Source: Streptomyces sp. BK340 (GTDB taxonomy: Bacteria > Actinomycetota > Actinomycetes > Streptomycetales > Streptomycetaceae). From it: a DNA stretch of 64,000 nucleotides. Below the pieces are notes generated by a model. That model made no database searches. It was given only the letters and a program-made list of their open reading frames with translations, and was not told the DNA's origin. The DNA lies in contig NZ_VISR01000027.1 of assembly GCF_007827595.1 (NCBI RefSeq), positions 62,001 through 126,000 of the forward strand, given 5' to 3'. Position 1 is the first letter of the stretch. Every line of letters starts with the position of its first letter. Shown here one piece after another: positions 58,887-64,000 of this stretch. Position numbers and translations under genes: made by a program.

Positions 58887-59291
58887 ATGGCGACCATGAG
58901 CGCGGCCCAGCGGCGCGAGCAGGCCCGTATCGACTACGACGCCTTCCTGGCGGCCTGCCCCACCAACAACCTCCTCGGCAGGCTCAGCGACAAATGGGTG
59001 GGTCTCGTCGTCGCCGCCCTGGCCCCCGGCCCCATGCGCTACAGCGACATCGGCCGCAAGGTCGCCGGCGTCAGCCCCAAGATGCTCACCCAGACCCTGC
59101 GCACCCTGGAGCGGGACGGCATCGTCTCCCGCACGGTCACCCCGTCCGTCCCGGTCCGGGTCGACTACGAGCTCACCCCGCTCGGCCGCAGCCTCTCCGG
59201 CCTGCTGACCGCGGTGAAGACGTGGGCGGAGACCCACTTCGATGAGGTCCAGGAAGCCCGCGAGCGGTACGACACGGAGAACCCCGCCTAG
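58887..59291 (+). CDS. HxlR-family transcriptional regulator
   Basis: A 134-residue winged-helix protein: FLAACPTNNLLGRLSDKWVG with the N-terminal Cys conserved in redox- or quinone-sensing members (Cys about 24), then RYSDIGRKVAGVSPKMLTQT and RTLERDGIVSRTVTPSVPVR. It probably represses the divergent oxidoreductase until a quinone or electrophile modifies the Cys. ATG at 58887 follows GGAGG; a second ATG lies three codons later. Confidence 0.92.
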   Translation: MATMSAAQRREQARIDYDAFLAACPTNNLLGRLSDKWVGLVVAALAPGPMRYSDIGRKVAGVSPKMLTQTLRTLERDGIVSRTVTPSVPVRVDYELTPLGRSLSGLLTAVKTWAETHFDEVQEARERYDTENPA

Positions 59292-59303
59292 CCGGCGGAC
59301 GGG

Positions 59304-59326
59304 CCTTTTGCCGCCTCGGCAAAAGG
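59304..59326 (+). terminator. terminator after the HxlR gene
   Basis: CCTTTTGCCG (59304-59313) pairs perfectly with CGGCAAAAGG (59317-59326) over a three-base loop, 12 bases after the stop. Confidence 0.75.
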
Positions 59327-59394
59327 GCTGGGGCGCGGCCGGTGTCCGGCCACAGCATGGCCGGACAGACGCTCCCCGAACCCCGAGGTAGGCC

Positions 59395-60797
<1,403 letters not shown>

Positions 60798-60801
<4 letters not shown>

Positions 60802-61277
60802 CCGCGCCCCTCCCGCAGCCGGGCGATCTGCTCCCCGCTGAACTCCACCGTCCGCTGCATGTGCCGGACGATCACGGCCAGCTCGGTGTCGTCCAGGTCG
60901 TCGAAGATCCGCGACCAGTCACCGGCCAGCGAGTCCCACATCCGCCCGAACTCGGCGATCTTCTCCGGCACGGTGGCCACCAGCACCCGCCGCCGGTCCG
61001 CTTCGTCCCGCTGCCGTACGACGTACCCCGCCCGCTCCAGCCGGTCCACCAGCCGGGTCGCCGACCCGGTCGTCAGCCCCGTCAGCTCCGCGACCCGGCC
61101 CGTGGTGACCGGCTCCGCATCCAGCGTGAGCAGGTTCAGGCACTGCAGGTCGGTGGGGTGCAGCCCGATCCGGTCGGCGACGGCCTGGTTGAACAGGGCG
61201 TACGACGCCATGTACCGCCGGGACACCACGGACAGCTCCGCCAGCAGCCCGGACCGCCCGGTCCCGTTCCCGGCCAT
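60798..61277 (-). CDS. MarR-family transcriptional regulator
   Basis: A 159-residue MarR protein: LNLLTLDAEPVTTGRVAELT, GLTTGSATRLVDRLERAGYV and RQRDEADRRRVLVATVPEKI form the winged helix with wing. It lies tail-to-tail with the MFS pump, its likely target, and both stop codons are read from one CTAG (60798-60801). ATG at 61275-61277 follows AAGGGGAG. Confidence 0.93.
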
Positions 61278-61347
61278 GCCGCACTCCCCTTCGTCTGCGT
61301 GGTGCAGAGATCGTACGACGGTCCGGACACCCCGGAATCCGGACACC

Positions 61348-61818
61348 TCAGAAGGCGTACGCGTCCCCGGTGTCGAGGACGAGGACCTTCAGCCGGTCGT
61401 TCGAGCGGTCCCGGTCGACCGCACCGCCGTTCCAGGCGGTGTCCACCTCCAGCGTGAACTCCGAGGGGGCCCCGGCGAGCCGCACGGCGACCGCGATCTC
61501 CTCCCCGGTCCCGTCCTCGTCCAGCGCCCCGGTGTCGCACACCAGCGTCCGCTCGTCCGTCCGCGCGCACCCGGCCGGCAGCAGCTGCCGATCGGCGAGC
61601 GGCACCGACCAGCGCAGCTGCACACTCGCACCCGGCACGGCCGCGGGCCCGTCGTTGTGCGGACTGACCCGGACCTCCACCTGGTCCCCGTTCATGACGG
61701 CGCTCCCGTGGAAGGACAGATCGGCCTCGGGCCCGGCCGCGGCTCCGGCCGGCCCGGCCACACCCGCGACCACCATCACGGCACCGCACACACCCAGCAC
61801 CCATGCCCTCATCCGCAT
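61348..61818 (-). CDS. secreted protein with DUF11/CARDB-like domain
   Basis: A 156-residue exported protein: signal AWVLGVCGAVMVVAGVAGPA to the site GAAAG (about residue 28), then a beta-sandwich domain (ADLSFHGSAVMNGDQVEVRV, SVQLRWSVPLADRQLLPAG and VDTAWNGGAVDRDRSNDRLK) like the surface-exposed CARDB/DUF11 repeats. Two cysteines probably pair. Function unknown. ATG at 61816-61818; a second ATG two codons on. Confidence 0.78.
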   Translation of the reverse strand: MRMRAWVLGVCGAVMVVAGVAGPAGAAAGPEADLSFHGSAVMNGDQVEVRVSPHNDGPAAVPGASVQLRWSVPLADRQLLPAGCARTDERTLVCDTGALDEDGTGEEIAVAVRLAGAPSEFTLEVDTAWNGGAVDRDRSNDRLKVLVLDTGDAYAF

Positions 61819-61929
61819 GCCACCTCGCCTTCGACCTGGTCCCGCATGCCGTACGGATGTATGCCACGCGAGCGGGCCGTCAGGCGCCGTCCAACAGGTG
61901 ACACCGCACCCGCGTGCGAAGCTGCCCGC

Positions 61930-62268
61930 ATGTCGATCCTCCGCTCCGCCGCTCTCTTCGTCGTCGCCGCACTGTTCGAGATCGGCGGCGCCTGGCTGGT
62001 CTGGCAGGGCGTGCGCGAGCACCGCGGCTGGCTGTGGATGACCGGCGGGGTCCTCGCGCTGGGCGCCTACGGATTCGTCGCCACCTTCCAGCCGGACGCG
62101 CATTTCGGCCGCATCCTGGCCGCGTACGGCGGGATCTTCGTGGCCGGCTCGATCCTGTGGGGCATGGTCGCCGACGGCTTCCGGCCCGACCGCTGGGACA
62201 TCACCGGTGCCCTCGTCTGCCTCGCCGGCATGGCCGTGATCATGTGGGCCCCGAGAGGCGGCGCCTGA
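61930..62268 (+). CDS. YnfA-family (UPF0060) small membrane protein
   Basis: A 112-residue protein with four helices: SAALFVVAALFEIGGAWLVW, WLWMTGGVLALGAYGFVATF, AAYGGIFVAGSILWGMVADG and TGALVCLAGMAVIMWAPRGG. The FEIGGAWL, GAYGF and AAYGG motifs identify the YnfA/UPF0060 family of SMR-like transporters. ATG at 61930; no strong ribosome site. Confidence 0.92.
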   Translation: MSILRSAALFVVAALFEIGGAWLVWQGVREHRGWLWMTGGVLALGAYGFVATFQPDAHFGRILAAYGGIFVAGSILWGMVADGFRPDRWDITGALVCLAGMAVIMWAPRGGA

Positions 62269-62321
62269 GCCTCGCCTAGGCTGGACGGAGCGCCGACCCT
62301 TCTCTCTTCCAGGAGCAGCCC

Positions 62322-63095
62322 ATGGCCCCCGCCCCGTCCGCAGCCTCCCGCATCGCCGTCGTCACGGGTGCGAGCAGCGGCATCGGCGCCGCGACGGCCC
62401 GGCAGCTCGCCGAGGCCGGCTACCGCGTCGTCCTCACGGCCCGCCGCGTGGACCGCATCGAGGCGCTGGCGAAGGAGATCAACGCGGCCGGCCACTCGGC
62501 GACGGCGTACCAGCTGGACGTGACGGACCGCGCCGCGGTCGACGAGTTCGCCACGGCCTTCCAGACGATCGGTGTGCTGGTCAACAACGCCGGCGGGGCG
62601 CTGGGCGCGGACCCGGTGGCCACCGGCGACCCGGCCGACTGGCGCTCGATGTACGAGACGAACGTCCTCGGCACCCTGAACCTCACGCAGGCCCTGCTCC
62701 CCAAGCTGGAGGCGAGCGGCGACGGCGTGGTGGTCGTGGTGTCGTCCACGGCGGGCCACGGCACCTACGAGGGCGGCGGTGGCTATGTGGCCGCCAAGCA
62801 CGGCGCGCACGTCCTCGCCGAGACCCTGCGCCTGGAGATCGTCGGCATGCCGGTCCGGGTGATCGAGATCGCCCCCGGCATGGTCAAGACGGACGAGTTC
62901 GCGCTGACCCGCTTCGGCGGCGACGCGGAGAAGGCGGCCAAGGTCTACCAGGGCGTGGCCGAGCCCCTCAGCGCCGACGACGTGGCCGAGACGATCACCT
63001 GGGCGGTCACCCGCCCCAGCCACGTCAATGTGGACCTGCTGGTCCTGCGCCCCCGCGCCCAGGCCTCCAACACCAAGGTGCACCGGGAACTGTGA
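62322..63095 (+). CDS. short-chain dehydrogenase/reductase
   Basis: A 257-residue classical SDR: cofactor motif VVTGASSGIGAATARQLAEA (TGxxxGIG, about residues 14-33), NNAGGALGADPVATGD, the catalytic Ser in VVSSTAGHGTYEGG, and the Tyr-Lys pair in GGYVAAKHGAHVLAETLR (YxxxK). Most like the YdfG serine/3-hydroxypropionate dehydrogenase group. ATG at 62322 follows AGGAG. The stop overlaps a small membrane protein gene (TGATG). Confidence 0.92.
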   Translation: MAPAPSAASRIAVVTGASSGIGAATARQLAEAGYRVVLTARRVDRIEALAKEINAAGHSATAYQLDVTDRAAVDEFATAFQTIGVLVNNAGGALGADPVATGDPADWRSMYETNVLGTLNLTQALLPKLEASGDGVVVVVSSTAGHGTYEGGGGYVAAKHGAHVLAETLRLEIVGMPVRVIEIAPGMVKTDEFALTRFGGDAEKAAKVYQGVAEPLSADDVAETITWAVTRPSHVNVDLLVLRPRAQASNTKVHREL

Positions 63096-63241
63096 TGGCG
63101 GACGAGGACTCGCCCGAGAGGCGCCGCCTGGCCCAGGAGACGAAGAACGAACGGCAGGTCTGGTACTTCCTGGCCTACTTCCTCTTCGGCATCCACTTCG
63201 TGGCGTTCGTGATGATCTACGCCGTGCGCCACGCGAAGTGA
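63095..63241 (+). CDS. small single-helix membrane protein (DUF6126-like)
   Basis: A 48-residue protein: an acidic then basic N-terminus (ADEDSPERRRLAQETKNERQ) and one membrane helix (VWYFLAYFLFGIHFVAFVMI) ending RHAK. Its start overlaps the SDR stop, so it is translated from the same message. This matches a family of tiny actinobacterial membrane proteins found downstream of SDR genes; the role is unknown. Confidence 0.75.
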   Translation: MADEDSPERRRLAQETKNERQVWYFLAYFLFGIHFVAFVMIYAVRHAK

Positions 63242-63257
63242 CGCACGGCGGCCGTCC

Positions 63258-64000
63258 TCAGCCCTTCACGCACACGACCTGCTTGAGCTTGGCCACGACC
63301 TCCACCAGGTCCCGCTGCTGGTCGATGACCTGGTCGATGGACTTGTAGGCGCCCGGGATCTCGTCCACGACACCGGAGTCCTTACGGCACTCCACGCCCC
63401 GGGTCTGGTCCTCCAGGTCCTTGGTCGAGAAGCGCCGCTTGGCCGCGTTGCGGCTCATCCGCCGACCCGCGCCGTGCGAGGCCGAGTTGAAGGCATGCTC
63501 GTTCCCGAGGCCCTTGACGATGTACGAGCCCGTGCCCATCGAACCGGGGATGATCCCGTAGTCGCCGGAGCCGGCCCGGATCGCGCCCTTGCGGGTGACC
63601 AGCAGGTCCATGTCCTCGTACCGCTCCTCCGCCACGTAGTTGTGGTGGCAGGAGATCTCCTGCTCGAAGGTCGGCCTGGCCTTCTTGAACTCCTTGCGGA
63701 CCACGTCCTTCAGGAGCGCCATCATGAGCGCGCGGTTGTACTTGGCGTACTCCTGCGCCCAGAACAGGTCGTTGCGGTAGGCCGCCATCTGCGGGGTGTC
63801 CGCGACGAAGACGGCGAGGTCGCGGTCGACCAGGCCCTGGTTGTGCGGGAGCTTCTGGGCGACGCCGATGTGGTGCTCGGCGAGTTCCTTTCCGATGTTC
63901 CTGGATCCGGAGTGGAGCATGAGCCATACCGAACCGGATGTATCAACACAAACTTCGACGAAGTGATTTCCCCCGCCGAGAGTTCCCATCTGCGCAACCG
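63258..64000 (-). CDS. rtcB: RNA ligase RtcB (C-terminal part)
   Basis: The frame runs off the right edge, so the N-terminal part is missing. The visible 247 residues include GTLGGGNHFVEVCVDTSGSV (Mn-binding His), LMLHSGSRNIGKELAEHHIG, EISCHHNYVAEERYEDMDLL and NSASHGAGRRMSRNAAKRRF, where His forms the covalent guanylate and Arg contacts GTP. RtcB joins 3'-phosphate to 5'-OH RNA ends using GTP and Mn, acting in RNA repair. It is convergent with the SDR/small-membrane-protein operon. Confidence 0.94.
   Translation of the reverse strand, partial: VAQMGTLGGGNHFVEVCVDTSGSVWLMLHSGSRNIGKELAEHHIGVAQKLPHNQGLVDRDLAVFVADTPQMAAYRNDLFWAQEYAKYNRALMMALLKDVVRKEFKKARPTFEQEISCHHNYVAEERYEDMDLLVTRKGAIRAGSGDYGIIPGSMGTGSYIVKGLGNEHAFNSASHGAGRRMSRNAAKRRFSTKDLEDQTRGVECRKDSGVVDEIPGAYKSIDQVIDQQRDLVEVVAKLKQVVCVKG

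Overview
The window is chromosomal DNA of a Streptomyces. This is supported by the very high G+C content, frequent GTG starts, GTGA/ATGA stop-start overlaps, rare TTA leucine codons, and blocks matching the known Streptomyces core. Those blocks are the futalosine-type menaquinone genes, the system II cytochrome c biogenesis operon next to hemL, and an rtcB fragment at the right edge. No tRNA, rRNA or CRISPR array was found.

Left part (1-10.7 kb). A cut-off SARP regulator is followed by a degenerate ATP-grasp-like protein, a LysR regulator, an acyl-CoA synthetase and a divergent MaoC hydratase. This part carries accessory DNA: a strong hairpin, a MITE-like inverted-repeat element, an IS5-family insertion sequence whose target is the stop codon of a TetR gene, and a solitary IS200/IS605-type TnpB element inserted just upstream of that same TetR gene. 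The TetR gene is therefore sandwiched between two mobile elements.

Menaquinone block (10.8-16.7 kb, all minus strand). UbiD-like (mqnL), UbiA-like (mqnP) and UbiX-like (mqnM) genes are followed by an Lrp/AsnC regulator, a 46-bp tandem repeat, the radical-SAM aminofutalosine synthase mqnE, a GNAT and a small DUF4229-like membrane protein.

16.7-31.9 kb. This stretch holds a small membrane protein, a LysR gene overlapping an EamA exporter tail-to-tail, and an ArsR/oxidoreductase pair with a well-defined operator. Next come a receptor Ser/Thr kinase with an extracellular ricin-type lectin domain, a TetR gene, a second secreted lectin-like protein and an atypical CDP-alcohol phosphatidyltransferase. 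A cytosine-deaminase/2OG-oxygenase operon follows. After it come a free-standing condensation-domain protein, a P-loop ATPase carrying a TTA codon, and a membrane-anchored periplasmic-binding-protein-like partner. These last three are the best candidate here for a poorly described system.

32-41 kb. The cytochrome c biogenesis operon (tlpA-ccdA-resB-ccsB) lies beside hemL, a histidine phosphatase and a Tat lipoprotein deacetylase. The heme supply and c-type cytochrome assembly genes are therefore adjacent. 

41-64 kb. Extracytoplasmic lipoproteins (including a cupredoxin) precede a NarL-type two-component system coupled to an ABC-2 exporter. A metallo-beta-lactamase-fold/CGNR-regulator pair, a decayed M55 D-aminopeptidase gene, a two-gene membrane locus (small membrane protein and MprF-like) sharing an operator motif, an M20 peptidase and an MprAB-like two-component system follow. 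The rest is stress and detoxification genes (FMN reductase/luciferase-like pair, HxlR/oxidoreductase, MFS/MarR), small membrane proteins, an SDR and the C-terminal part of RtcB.
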